From Planctomycetota bacterium (GTDB lineage: Bacteria > Planctomycetota > UBA8108 > JACQVS01): 41,616 nucleotides of DNA. Positions within the stretch are counted from its first letter, which is position 1, and each line of letters starts with the position of its first letter. Shown piece by piece: positions 25,090 through 34,619 of the stretch. A program made the translations under genes and the position numbers. The stretch covers positions 1 through 41,616 of the forward strand of contig JANQLS010000119.1 in assembly GCA_028280485.1 (NCBI GenBank), read 5' to 3'. Under the pieces are notes generated by a model that was given only the letters and a program-made list of their open reading frames with translations, was not told where the DNA came from and made no database searches.

Positions 25090-27375
25090 CTATACTAAAT
25101 TAGATTTTTCTAAATTCTGGTTGACCCACTTCATGATGAAATCTTTTAATTCGTGAAACTTAAAAGGCTTTGTAAGAAAATCATCCATTCCTGCCTCAAA
25201 ACACCTTTCCCTATCATCCTCAAACGCATTAGCTGTCAGGGCAATAATGGGTATAGAGCTTTTCTCGGCGTCTTCCAGAGCCCGAATCTTCTTAGTAGCA
25301 GCCACTCCATCCATAACCGGCATTCGGTAATCCATGAGTATGATGTCGTAACTTCCACTCAAGACTTCAGCGACGGCAGCCTCTCCGTTTTCAACAGCAG
25401 TGACTTCAAATCCAAATTTATTAAGTGCTTTAAGAGCAACTTTTCTATTTACCAAATTATCTTCTGCCAATAGAACCTTAATATTCGTACTTTCATCGGT
25501 TGGATTTAATAGAGCGCTCTTTGAATCACCACCTTCGACAGACTCCACTCCATCGACAAAGTCAGCAATAAATTTTCTAAAACGGGAGTACTTAATTGGC
25601 AACTGAAAGTAATCAACATTAAAAACATCGTTGCTTTGTAGAGTTGAATTTGAATTGGAAGACAGAACAATCACTTGATTAATTTCATTATCGGGGATCG
25701 CATCAATCTCATTCATGATGTCAACCCACCCGATAACAGAAGCCTCATCCAAGATTATTATTTCCGGGCGATCATCATACATTATAATCTGACTTAACGA
25801 AATCCCACTCCCCTCCTTCGGCAGCTGACTCACTTCATTCAGCCCCATACCCGACAAGTAATTTTCAACGATCTCATTGAGTTGATTATTAGCAATGGAA
25901 GTTCTTACTTTAACTGAGCGAGAAAACTTAGGCGCTGAACCATTGTTATGAGAACTTACTTCAAGGGGAATAGTTACTTTAAATTGAGTCCCTGAACCCA
26001 CCTCACTCTCAACATCAATGGTCCCCTTCATTAACTGACAGAGCCTAAAAGATATGGTTAATCCCAAACCTGTCCCCCCATAAGTCCTTGAGATGGAATC
26101 TGAAGCCTGAGAAAACGGCTTAAAGATTCTTTCAATATCCTCTTGTGATATTCCAATCCCAGTATCCTCAACAATGAATTCTAGGTAATCTTCACTTTTA
26201 CAAGACTTGTTGACACGAATGGAAACAAATCCTTTCTCAGTGAACTTTATAGCATTTCCAACAATGTTTCTTAGGATCTGTCTTAATCTAAAAGGATCAC
26301 CCAACCTAGAACTTGGCAATTCCACCGGTACATAGGTTAAGAGTTCGATTTGTTTACCCCCTAAAACAGTAGAATAGAGAAAGCCTATTTCCTCGACTAC
26401 CTCTCTTACGTCAAAGGGTATTTTCTCAAGAGTAACTTTACAGGCATCCGCTTTTGAAAGGTCTAAAATATCATTAAGTAAGGTCAAAAGTGATTCGGAA
26501 GAATTTAACAAAGCCTTCGTATAATCTTTTAAATCTTCGGGAAGTTCTGATTCATCTAAAATTTGAGCCATTCCTAAAATCCCATTGAGCGGAGTCCGAA
26601 TTTCATGACTCATATTAGCTAATAATCTAGCCATCTCTTTTTCAGAACTCTGAGCTTCATATATGGAGACACGCAATTTTTCTTCTCTCTGAAGAATATC
26701 TACAAGGAGAGAATTAATCCCGTCCTGGATGAGTCTCAGCTCTGCCTTATATCGGTGATCCAACCGACAGTCATAATTCCCTTTATCAGCGATTTCTTTG
26801 AGGAAACGAGCAATTGTTTTTGCAGGAGTCACCAGAATTTTTCTAAGAATTAATGAGGTAACAATTCCGACGAGGATAAAGATACTAAATACCAAGATAG
26901 AATCAGCTAAAAGTTTATCACGACTAGCTGTAATCACTCCTCCATCGATCAACAGCTCAACTTTCCCATACTCACCAGACTTGTCAGCGAGTGAAATAGA
27001 ATAAAGAAGCCCCGATGAAATAACTTTATTCTGATCCTGAAAAGATTTGATTAGGTTTTGACTTCGATAACGAAAAATGAGGGAGTCATCTTGATTATAA
27101 GCTTCGAACGACAGGACTTGATCAAATGACTTGAGGCGATCTGAAAGCCCCATTCCAACATTCTGATCCCCAAGAAAAATAATTTGTTCTAAATCTCGCT
27201 TCAAAAGATTTACGAGATCCTGTGATTGGTCAGCTATAAATTCTTCCAACTCAGAAACTGAGCGTCGATAGGACATAAATGAACTTAAACTAATCACACT
27301 AAAAATAGGGATTGCGACAATTAAGATTATTTTTGTCCCTAAGGAAATATCCCCTTTAAATACATTTTTGATCAT
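25090..27375 (-). CDS. Membrane hybrid histidine kinase with C-terminal receiver
   Basis: A 761-residue sensor kinase. TM1 is about 12-35, followed by a periplasmic sensor of about 125 residues, TM2 about 162-184, and a HAMP-like linker 185-235. HisKA MSHEIRTPLNGILGM has His257, the ATP domain has DTGIGIS and YGGTGLGLTIS, a degenerate receiver-like segment lies at 485-605, and a full receiver lies at about 628-750 with AEDN, the phospho-acceptor Asp682 in ILMDYRMPVMDG, T-A in ALTA and the Lys in LTKPF. The phosphorelay would go His257 to Asp682; the external partner is not in the window. The start ATG overlaps the stop of the rhodanese gene (ATGA), so the two are coupled. The signal sensed is unknown. 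Confidence 0.9.
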   Translation of the reverse strand: MIKNVFKGDISLGTKIILIVAIPIFSVISLSSFMSYRRSVSELEEFIADQSQDLVNLLKRDLEQIIFLGDQNVGMGLSDRLKSFDQVLSFEAYNQDDSLIFRYRSQNLIKSFQDQNKVISSGLLYSISLADKSGEYGKVELLIDGGVITASRDKLLADSILVFSIFILVGIVTSLILRKILVTPAKTIARFLKEIADKGNYDCRLDHRYKAELRLIQDGINSLLVDILQREEKLRVSIYEAQSSEKEMARLLANMSHEIRTPLNGILGMAQILDESELPEDLKDYTKALLNSSESLLTLLNDILDLSKADACKVTLEKIPFDVREVVEEIGFLYSTVLGGKQIELLTYVPVELPSSRLGDPFRLRQILRNIVGNAIKFTEKGFVSIRVNKSCKSEDYLEFIVEDTGIGISQEDIERIFKPFSQASDSISRTYGGTGLGLTISFRLCQLMKGTIDVESEVGSGTQFKVTIPLEVSSHNNGSAPKFSRSVKVRTSIANNQLNEIVENYLSGMGLNEVSQLPKEGSGISLSQIIMYDDRPEIIILDEASVIGWVDIMNEIDAIPDNEINQVIVLSSNSNSTLQSNDVFNVDYFQLPIKYSRFRKFIADFVDGVESVEGGDSKSALLNPTDESTNIKVLLAEDNLVNRKVALKALNKFGFEVTAVENGEAAVAEVLSGSYDIILMDYRMPVMDGVAATKKIRALEDAEKSSIPIIALTANAFEDDRERCFEAGMDDFLTKPFKFHELKDFIMKWVNQNLEKSNLV

Positions 27376-28352
27376 GGTGCTGATCCAGGCTTATCCCCTA
27401 AGATCGTAGGACAATTTAAATCTGAAGCCCACTCCCTCCAAGCACCGTCATACACCGCAACCTGGGCTCCAATAGATCTCAGCGCTAAATACATGACTGA
27501 GGCGCTTCGACCAGAATTGCAATAAGTGATAACTCTCTTTCCTTTTAAAGACTGAAAATGTTTTGTGAGGGAACTAGGATCTTCAAGTGAACAAAATGAG
27601 CTCTCTTGTGCATAACTTTTAGTTGTTGGAAAATTAATTGCAGAAGGAATATGCCCTGCTCTCCGAATGCCTTTCTTTACTTTTTCTCCTATGTATTGAT
27701 CTTTATCTCGAGCGTCTAAAATCACGATGGATTCGTCTCTCATTCCTCGAATCACTTGGAGTTTGTCCGCAATTCGATCGGCACTAAATTCGGCTACAAA
27801 CACGGATTTCGGTAGATAAGACCTCTCCCGACTTAACTTGCCTCCACTTGATTCCCAGTTCTTAATCCCCCCATTCAATACAGCAACGTTAGAATGACCA
27901 TGGGTTTCTAATACCCAAAACAATCTTGCTTGGGCTCGAAAGTCAGTATCATGACCGTAAACAACCACTGTTTTTTCCATCCGAATCCCATACCGACTAA
28001 ACAGTTTGTTGATTTCCGCAACGGGAGCAACATTCTTGCTATTTTCAGAAACTTTGTCATACGTCTCTTGGTATGGGATGTTGATGGCTCCCAGAATATG
28101 ACTGAACTTATATTCTTCAGGTGATCGAGCATCAACAAGGATTAAATCGCTATTGCCTTGATGCTCTTTTAACCAATCGAATGAAACGATCACATTGGGG
28201 ATGGGAAGTGACGTTTCTGAGTAATGAGTAACACTACTGGCATCTGCAGTTTTATTTTCAAGGCCGGTGGAATCACAACCAGAAACTATCAAGAGAAGAG
28301 AAATAACTTGGCACGTAAAAGAAACTAAGTGTTGCTTTATATAAATAGACAT
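27372..28352 (-). CDS. Two-rhodanese-domain sulfurtransferase lipoprotein
   Basis: The predicted protein is 326 residues. The signal peptide ends at lipobox VSGC, so it is exported and anchored. Two rhodanese domains follow: the first has VDARSPEEYKFSHILGAINIP but no cysteine at the active site (VVYGHDTDFRA); the second has LDARDKDQYIGE and the active-site loop ITYCNSGRSASVMY with Cys278. This matches thiosulfate/3-mercaptopyruvate sulfurtransferases, in which only the C-terminal domain is catalytic. Alternative start TTG 28367. ATGA overlap with the histidine kinase gene shows coupling. A secreted sulfurtransferase next to a sensor kinase suggests handling or sensing of sulfur species in the periplasm (inference). 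Confidence 0.87.
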   Translation of the reverse strand: MSIYIKQHLVSFTCQVISLLLIVSGCDSTGLENKTADASSVTHYSETSLPIPNVIVSFDWLKEHQGNSDLILVDARSPEEYKFSHILGAINIPYQETYDKVSENSKNVAPVAEINKLFSRYGIRMEKTVVVYGHDTDFRAQARLFWVLETHGHSNVAVLNGGIKNWESSGGKLSRERSYLPKSVFVAEFSADRIADKLQVIRGMRDESIVILDARDKDQYIGEKVKKGIRRAGHIPSAINFPTTKSYAQESSFCSLEDPSSLTKHFQSLKGKRVITYCNSGRSASVMYLALRSIGAQVAVYDGAWREWASDLNCPTILGDKPGSAP

Positions 28353-28781
28353 TTTTTGAAAACTCAATTAACCCCAGTAAAAACGTTACAAAAGCACTTC
28401 TAATTATCGACTTTTTAAGCAAATCTCTGAACAAAACCCAAAGCCTTAATTCCAATAACAACCATAAAAATCAACGATCATGAGATTAAATAAATATATG
28501 AATTGCGATGCCCTATTGAGTTCCCAAAATAAAGTATTATCAGTGTCATCAGTGGGCACGATTGATCATTTTCTTTAATCTCTGCCGACAACGAGTAATA
28601 AAAAGCCCCCCATGGAGCTTTCAATTCAGCTTCCCATTCTCAGATAATGTATCGATAATTTATGACTTGAAGAGAGAAGAGATAAGATCTTCGCCTGCAA
28701 TCTATGCTCTTAACCAAGCGAGATTCAATCATCAATTATTTTTTTAATCCCATATTCGATGATCAACCTTGGTATAGATTT
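28353..28781. other. Intergenic region with one terminator
   Basis: About 430 nt between the rhodanese gene start and the small membrane protein gene, AT-rich and without a supportable gene. It holds the terminator at 28595-28622. A short open frame at 28562-28747 has no SD and no family resemblance and is not accepted. The part next to 28352 should contain the promoter of the rhodanese/kinase operon. Confidence 0.5.
28595..28622 (-). terminator. Terminator downstream of the small membrane protein gene
   Basis: On the minus strand GAAAGCTCC, loop ATG, GGGGGCTTT followed by TTATTA: an 8-bp stem with one G-T pair and a T-rich tail. It lies about 160 nt past the stop at 28782. Confidence 0.55.
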
Positions 28782-29384
28782 TTACTTAATAATCATCTCT
28801 ACGATTTCTTTTCGATGGGCCACCGTCTGCCCCGTACGTGTATCCACAATCTCGGTGTAACGTCCGGCCATCTCATTCCCAAAAACGATGGCATAATGGG
28901 GAGGCTCAAGTCTCATTTGAACTCGATTGCTGTATTTAGAATGATCAATATTCCCAACCCCCTTGAGTAAGGTCTTCCACATCAGCCCACCGGTGGATGT
29001 GGAGTAAGCTTCAAGCGTTGCCCCATTCGACCAAGAATCATACGCAACAAACAAAATCAAGTTCCTTTGGGGTGCAAGAACAAACGGTGAGCCTAATGGT
29101 CCTCTGCGACGAAACAGTTCACGGTCTTTACTTCGAAATATGAATTTTGAAGCAAACTTCCCGAGGTCGATTTTATCGACTCGAAAGGGCTTAAGGTTTT
29201 CACGATAGAAATTGAAATCTTTGGAGCGATCCCATTCCCAACGTGTTTTTTTAAGAATCTCTTCTGGATTGATAAAGTATTCCCGAATTCGTTCGGGTAA
29301 GTCCGAAACGAAAAAAGCCACAACGAGGCAGACCATTGCGCCAACTCCAACACTACTTAAAAGAAACTTTCGGGAAACCTTCAT
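28782..29384 (-). CDS. Small single-pass membrane protein, conserved hypothetical
   Basis: The protein is 200 residues. A basic N-terminus MKVSRKFLL is followed by one hydrophobic helix (about 8-26) and a soluble extracytoplasmic part. The C-terminal 100 residues, RNLILFVAYDSWSNGATLEAYSTSTGGLMWKTLLKGVGNIDHSKY and EMAGRYTEIVDTRTGQTVAHR, resemble a PQQ-like (WD/beta-propeller-type) strand pair. From memory this pattern (DSWSNGATVEAYDLDTGKQLWKT.L.G) is a common uncharacterised family in planctomycete and verrucomicrobial genomes. An upstream GTG at 29396 is an alternative start. Its role is unknown. Confidence 0.7.
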   Translation of the reverse strand: MKVSRKFLLSSVGVGAMVCLVVAFFVSDLPERIREYFINPEEILKKTRWEWDRSKDFNFYRENLKPFRVDKIDLGKFASKFIFRSKDRELFRRRGPLGSPFVLAPQRNLILFVAYDSWSNGATLEAYSTSTGGLMWKTLLKGVGNIDHSKYSNRVQMRLEPPHYAIVFGNEMAGRYTEIVDTRTGQTVAHRKEIVEMIIK

Positions 29385-29509
29385 CTTGAAATTCACAGGA
29401 TTCTAAGAAGAAATGAACAGCTAAAGGGACTTGAGGCCTTTCATTTGGCCTTCCATATAATGCCTCACACGATAGACGTCCCTGCCAAAAATTTCTTAGC
29501 CCTCAGTTA

Positions 29510-29549
29510 AAATAAAAAAGGTCAACCCACCACCGGCGGATCAACCTTT
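29510..29549 (-). terminator. Terminator after sialate O-acetylesterase 2
   Basis: On the minus strand AAAGGTTGATCC pairs with GGGTTGACCTTT through a 12-bp stem (three G-U pairs) around a 9-nt loop, followed by TTTTATTTT. It lies about 40 nt past the stop at 29591. Confidence 0.7.
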
Positions 29550-29590
29550 GAATTATTCAACAGAAACGAGCTAAATGAAATCGATAGAGT

Positions 29591-31261
29591 TCAATTGTTC
29601 CAATTATACTTCTCAACTTCATAAGTTCCCGTAGACTGATGGGGTTCTATCGGCCAGGTATCCGTACGGAAAGGATAGGCCGGTAGTTCACGTCCATTCA
29701 TAAGCGAATACATGGGGAGGTTGGATATGGCGTATCGAACAGCAACGGGCTCTTTTACAGCATCACTCCAAACCTGGAGTTGGTTTCGGTTGAACACGCG
29801 AGCGCGGGCGTGATGGAAAATTTTATCTTTTCCGGCGATATAAAATCCGACGTCCGTATCTTTATCTAACCTCAAACCCCGAGCTGATTCTTCTTCGAAA
29901 GAGATAATTATCTTCTCCTTCTCAACCTGCATCGATTTATAGACGGGTCCCTTCCACTCTAAATTCTTACCAACGTTATAAACTTCAGCAAGAGCCCATC
30001 GAGCTGTGCGCTCTCCAACGGGTTGCTTGCGACCGGGGTGAATACTACCATTTGAATTCGTATCAAAAGTGACGATAAGTCCCGTGCCTGGGGTATTCTT
30101 CCAAGTAAGAAACTGAACTTCACGAACAACGTTCGTGTGGTGGTTTTGATCGTAAGTCATCGAACGTCGATTACTCCAACCCGCAATCTGGAGTATTCCA
30201 AAGGGCAATTTGGGACTCTCGAAAACTTTCCTCCAATCCGAGATCACACTGGGAAAAGTTTTGGGGAAAGGTTTCCAACTGGTTCCGAAAGAATTGTTTT
30301 CACCCTGATAAAAGATGACTCCTTTAATCGTAGCCTTTGCGATCGGTAAGATCATCCCGTTATACATTCCTCCCGGCTGACGTTTATAGCCAGGGCTCTC
30401 GAAGCTACGTATATTCGGGCGGCGAGGTTCGCGCTTGCTTTCTTTTTTAGCTTTCTCTCGCTGAGCTTCCCATTCTTTTAATGCTTGTTGATAACGCTTT
30501 TTAGCTCCCTCTTCTCCTCCTCCAGCATTCCATTCCTTGACAGCCTGCTCGTGCTTTTCGATGTACTCTTGCATTTCAGGAATGGGCTTCAGTGTTTTTT
30601 CTGAAACCCAATGCTGGGCCATCGTGCCGCCCCACGAGGCATTGATAAGACCTACGGGAACTCTGAGGTAACGGTGTAATCTTTTTCCGAAATAATAACC
30701 TACAGCCGTACAGGATTCGACTTGATCACTGACCGCCATCATCCACCGACCTTCAGTATCCCCCATGGGAACCGGAAGAATATCTTCTTGGGGATTATCT
30801 CGAGCGATGTTTGGAATCTTAAAGAATCGGATTGCCGGATAATTGGCGGAAGCGATTTCGATATCAGCATCCCTTGAGCCTCGAAGCGACCATGCCATAT
30901 TACTTTGCCCACCACAAAGCCAAACTTCGCCTAAAAGGACATCTTTCAACTTCACTTGATTGTTTTGACCGGACACCACCAACTCTTGGCCTTTGAAATT
31001 GGGCTTCATCGCTTCAAGGAAAACTTCCCAACGCCCTTTAGTGTTAGCTTGGGTCTCATGAGATTGATCAGCGAATTGAACCTTAACTTTCTCGGCGGGA
31101 GATGCCCAACCCCATACACGAACGGGCTGATCGCATTGTAAGACCATATGGTCGTCGAAGAGGCGAGCTAATCTCACTTCAGAGAAAACCGAAGAAGATA
31201 AACTCAATACAAAAAATAGCATGAATAACAGATTTGAAATTCGGTTTATAAAATTTTTCAT
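29591..31261 (-). CDS. Sialate O-acetylesterase family protein 2
   Basis: A 556-residue exported esterase paralogous to the gene at 12700. A signal peptide covers residues 1-27. LCGGQSNM holds Ser120. The His motif differs: SNGSIHPGRKQ has His408 but not the DDxHP of paralogue 1, so the acid residue must be supplied differently or is weak. A 40-residue charged helix-rich insert (about 235-275, KKRYQQALKEWEAQREKAKK) interrupts the fold before GGMYNGMILP. VIFYQGENNSF and ISDWRKVFESP are family blocks. ATG supported by GAGA about 8 nt before it. The substrate may be acetylated sialic acid or another acetylated glycan. Confidence 0.9.
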   Translation of the reverse strand: MKNFINRISNLLFMLFFVLSLSSSVFSEVRLARLFDDHMVLQCDQPVRVWGWASPAEKVKVQFADQSHETQANTKGRWEVFLEAMKPNFKGQELVVSGQNNQVKLKDVLLGEVWLCGGQSNMAWSLRGSRDADIEIASANYPAIRFFKIPNIARDNPQEDILPVPMGDTEGRWMMAVSDQVESCTAVGYYFGKRLHRYLRVPVGLINASWGGTMAQHWVSEKTLKPIPEMQEYIEKHEQAVKEWNAGGGEEGAKKRYQQALKEWEAQREKAKKESKREPRRPNIRSFESPGYKRQPGGMYNGMILPIAKATIKGVIFYQGENNSFGTSWKPFPKTFPSVISDWRKVFESPKLPFGILQIAGWSNRRSMTYDQNHHTNVVREVQFLTWKNTPGTGLIVTFDTNSNGSIHPGRKQPVGERTARWALAEVYNVGKNLEWKGPVYKSMQVEKEKIIISFEEESARGLRLDKDTDVGFYIAGKDKIFHHARARVFNRNQLQVWSDAVKEPVAVRYAISNLPMYSLMNGRELPAYPFRTDTWPIEPHQSTGTYEVEKYNWNN

Positions 31262-31577
31262 TTTGTTTTCTCAGATGAATTATTTCAGTAATCAAGCGTT
31301 TGCATGGTTCAGACAAGCATGAAGCAGAATAAATACTATATCACAAACTCTCATCACGAGCGGGAATTCGAAGGTTTCTATTTTATTTGTAGGACTTAAA
31401 GCCTACCTTACCCCCAGTCTTTCATTTCAAATTTTAGTAATAAAGTCTCACAATTAGCCGGAAGCAAACAAAAAAAAGCTCAATCTCTTCATAAGCTAAG
31501 CTTTTAAAGAGATTGAGCTTTTCGCTGTTTATTAGCTGACCTAGAGCTGACCGTCGCTCATGAATTTGAGAATTAGA
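31262..31577. other. Intergenic region between tyrosinase and esterase genes
   Basis: This stretch of 316 nt holds the strong terminator at 31474-31522 and presumably the promoter of the esterase gene. An imperfect palindrome GTAGG.CTTAAAG.CTAC lies at about 31394-31411. No gene is supported. Confidence 0.5.
31471..31522 (-). terminator. Strong terminator after the tyrosinase gene
   Basis: AAAAGCTCAATCTCTT (31474-31489) and AAGAGATTGAGCTTTT (31507-31522) form a perfect 16-bp stem with a 17-nt loop. On the minus strand it is followed by a run of T. It begins 56 nt past the tyrosinase stop. Confidence 0.85.
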
Positions 31578-34500
31578 TTATTCACGATTACAACCAGGAA
31601 TGGGTACTGGAGTTTGCTCAGGTTCAATTTCAAAAGCGAGAACATGTGGGGCCGTGCCTAAGAATTGAAAGCTCAAAGACGCGATGGCATCCGATAGGTC
31701 AATCGCCCCATCCCCATGCCAATCTAGTAGCTGTATATTTCCTTCATGCTCCACGCCCCCAGTACCACACGGAAGGCTATCTGGATTTCCGAGGAATAAA
31801 TGTCCAAGAAGACAGACTGGATCTGAAATATTCAACGCTCCGTCTAAATTACAATCACCAGGAATATACTCATTATCCGAGTGAGTAAGAGAAATGATAT
31901 CTCTTCCTGGTTGCATGAGAACAACATTGGGAAAGTCATTATTTGGATTCGACGAAATTTGAATCGAATAGATTCCGGCGCCTTCGTCGACGATCTCACC
32001 CATGATTTTCGCATCTTTATCCCCAAACACTGCTATTTGAAAATCATCTCCACGACCAAATCCAAATTTATTTCCAAATGCATCTTGGGGAGTCATGATC
32101 AACTTGGTGAGCTGATTCCCATCTGGAGTTCTCCCGAGATCTTCCAATTTGATTTCTGAAGAATCTGGGTCAATACCGATATCTACGTAGACTGACCATT
32201 GAGCTTCACGTGTACCTCTAGCTCCAGCACTATCTTCATAACGAGCGAAAGCATGAACTCGGTATCGGCCGGGCTTCTTTACTTCATCGAGGACCACACC
32301 ATAAACTCCATCTGGACCCCACAATCCATCCTCATTCTTAGAATCATCAAATAATTTCTCCTCGGACTGAGAGAAGGGAAACTCTTTATGCTCGATGACT
32401 CCGAGAAGAGTACCGGTTCGATTGTCGATGACATCTCCCTTGATACTTCTTTGGTCTTGCTGAGGCTCCACCTGCTGTAAAATGTCTTCCTCGGATTGTT
32501 GAGGGGATAAGAGTTCAATATACACTTCTCCTGACACGGGATGACCATCTTCGTGTCTCAAATAAGCGAGAGGATGGAGGGGCTCGCCAGTATAGGTCAT
32601 CGGACCAATATGTACGGGCCTAAATGAAGGACCGCCAGCCGATAGCACTGAGATAAAAAATTGTTCGGCTTGATCTAAATTACTCCCACGAGTAGTTCGA
32701 ACTTCCCACTCTCCACTAGAAGGATCAACAAGATCTGCAGGCAAGCGCATGAACATCCAAGTTCGGCCCCTCTTTGTAGTAATTCCCGCAGCCGATTCTT
32801 TTAAAATCGACCCATCAGGAGAGACTAATTCCACTTCAATCTCGGTCGTGGGATCGCTCCAACCAATGACCACCGTAAGCTCTTGCTCATATTCCGTTAC
32901 ATTGAACAAAAAGTTTTCGGAAGGTTTGGATTGACCGGGCTCAAAAATGAAATAGGGATCACGTAACATGCTTACATCATTGAAGGCATCCCCAAAACTT
33001 GCGACAAAGAATTTTTTAAGTTCAAGCTCATTGTTTGCCGTAGTGAAAGCACCATTGGTAAGACTTGAAATTTGGGTTAACTTATCGGCATCCAGACTGG
33101 CATCCGATCCAAAACCCACCGAATAAACTCGAATTCCGTTGCCGAGCATACTCGCCCCAGTGGAGTCTAAACCAGCGACATCCAAAATCGTTGGACTTTG
33201 ATTTTCCATACCGTCGGTAAGAAGAAGAACTCTTCTTTCATTCCCTAAATCGGATGCCCCCGTGAGTAAGGTTTTCGAAAGATCTAATGCTTCACCAATT
33301 CCGGTCGATCCTCCGGCGGTCAGACCACTGACATCCGATTGTAGGTCTCCCTGATGGGATGCCGTAAAGGACAGCATAGATCTCAAAGTTGTTGAATTGG
33401 TATTAAACTCGATCAATCCGACTCGATGACCATCGCCTGTTTTCATTAGGCTTAGAAAGAGATCTGTCGCTTCGATGGCACCATCCATCTTGCTCGCCCC
33501 CGTGTCTGTTGTTAAAGACATGCTACCTGAGGTATCGAGTGCAAGAATCAAGTCGATTCTACTCGTACTATCAGGATCATCTGGAATCCGAGGAAGATAG
33601 ACATATCCTTCAGCTCCTTCCATGCTGATGGTCCTCAGAACATCACCAGGAGTAACACTACCAAAGCCTCCCATTGCAGAATCAACTTTAACTCCACCTC
33701 CAGTTGGCTCAGTATCAGTTACACCTGGGGTGTAATTCTCTATACCATTTATCCCTTGCCATTGCGCCCATATACGATCGACATTCGCATGGTGTAAATA
33801 AAATACTGGGTCATCGGGCGAAAAGTGGCGCTCCATATGTCCACCTATCGCGACATGAACTGAATCATGAATTCTCTCAAGTGAATTGCGGAAACCCGTG
33901 CTAAATCCCGAGAAAGGTGAACTGTCGTACACGATTTCTAACATGAGATCTTGAACTTCATCGGATGTAGCAATCTCCGCTGATGTAAGAAAACTCATAA
34001 ATACTGCTTCAGCACCAACGGTTCTAAACGCTCGACGAAGTGAATTTGTAGAACTAATTCCATCGTTGGAAATGGTGTCACCAACAGGAATCCAAGGATC
34101 TTCACCCGATCCAAAATCACCAGAAGTATCTCTAAATGGACCGTCTGGAATCCTACCAAACCGAGTCGCATCTCCATTTCCACCTAAAAAATCAGCCGTC
34201 CAGGGAAAAGATTGAGATGAACGATCTACTGCCCAATCCCAATAGGGAAGACCCGTAAGGATATTAAGCCCTCCGTTATTGTCCCGGTCTGCTTGCAACA
34301 ACGCTTTCTCAAATTCCCATATGTACCAGCGATGCCAAGGGAGAAATGCAGCACTACGATGGGCATAGGCTAAAGGATCAGGGGGACTCGCACTCCCCGC
34401 GTCAATATGAAAAACAACGAGGTCATCGTAAACATTACTTCCACCTGCAGTTGGTGTGTTTTTCATTCTAAATAGCGCCGCTATAAATGCTCCCTTCTCT

Positions 34501-34619
34501 TCCTCGGAAAGATCGGTCACACTTTTTCTAATTCTTGTTGTGGGTTGACCTTGGACTTGAAAATCACTTAACCCTAAAAACAAAAAACTTAAATATATTA
34601 AAATCTTAAAACTCGACAT
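31578..34619 (-). CDS. Secreted tyrosinase-von Willebrand A-dockerin protein
   Basis: The predicted protein is 1013 residues from the ATG at 34619, chosen because AAGGAG lies 7 nt upstream; the open frame runs 15 codons further. Signal peptide 1-25. A tyrosinase domain (about 35-330) has three CuA histidines (His71, His87, His96 in FLPWHRW) and CuB residues His251 and His255 plus His276/277 in FYLHHANVDRIWAQW. A VWA domain (about 356-540) has an intact MIDAS motif, DTSGSMS at 362-368. Beta-sandwich regions follow (580-900). The last 100 residues have two dockerin-like repeats (PGDCNLDGALNISD, DWHGDGAIDLSD). Tyrosinases oxidise phenols. The fusion to VWA and a surface-type tail suggests a cell-surface cross-linking or phenol-modifying role, which is inference. 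Confidence 0.92.
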   Translation of the reverse strand: MSSFKILIYLSFLFLGLSDFQVQGQPTTRIRKSVTDLSEEEKGAFIAALFRMKNTPTAGGSNVYDDLVVFHIDAGSASPPDPLAYAHRSAAFLPWHRWYIWEFEKALLQADRDNNGGLNILTGLPYWDWAVDRSSQSFPWTADFLGGNGDATRFGRIPDGPFRDTSGDFGSGEDPWIPVGDTISNDGISSTNSLRRAFRTVGAEAVFMSFLTSAEIATSDEVQDLMLEIVYDSSPFSGFSTGFRNSLERIHDSVHVAIGGHMERHFSPDDPVFYLHHANVDRIWAQWQGINGIENYTPGVTDTEPTGGGVKVDSAMGGFGSVTPGDVLRTISMEGAEGYVYLPRIPDDPDSTSRIDLILALDTSGSMSLTTDTGASKMDGAIEATDLFLSLMKTGDGHRVGLIEFNTNSTTLRSMLSFTASHQGDLQSDVSGLTAGGSTGIGEALDLSKTLLTGASDLGNERRVLLLTDGMENQSPTILDVAGLDSTGASMLGNGIRVYSVGFGSDASLDADKLTQISSLTNGAFTTANNELELKKFFVASFGDAFNDVSMLRDPYFIFEPGQSKPSENFLFNVTEYEQELTVVIGWSDPTTEIEVELVSPDGSILKESAAGITTKRGRTWMFMRLPADLVDPSSGEWEVRTTRGSNLDQAEQFFISVLSAGGPSFRPVHIGPMTYTGEPLHPLAYLRHEDGHPVSGEVYIELLSPQQSEEDILQQVEPQQDQRSIKGDVIDNRTGTLLGVIEHKEFPFSQSEEKLFDDSKNEDGLWGPDGVYGVVLDEVKKPGRYRVHAFARYEDSAGARGTREAQWSVYVDIGIDPDSSEIKLEDLGRTPDGNQLTKLIMTPQDAFGNKFGFGRGDDFQIAVFGDKDAKIMGEIVDEGAGIYSIQISSNPNNDFPNVVLMQPGRDIISLTHSDNEYIPGDCNLDGALNISDPVCLLGHLFLGNPDSLPCGTGGVEHEGNIQLLDWHGDGAIDLSDAIASLSFQFLGTAPHVLAFEIEPEQTPVPIPGCNRE

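Noticed and set aside
28562..28747. 61-codon open frame in the long gap
   Set aside because: No SD, a composition unlike neighbours, and it overlaps a terminator hairpin on the other strand.
31394..31411. GTAGG..CTAC palindrome as a third REP copy
   Set aside because: Stem is imperfect and AT-rich, with none of the loop or flank sequence of copies A and B.
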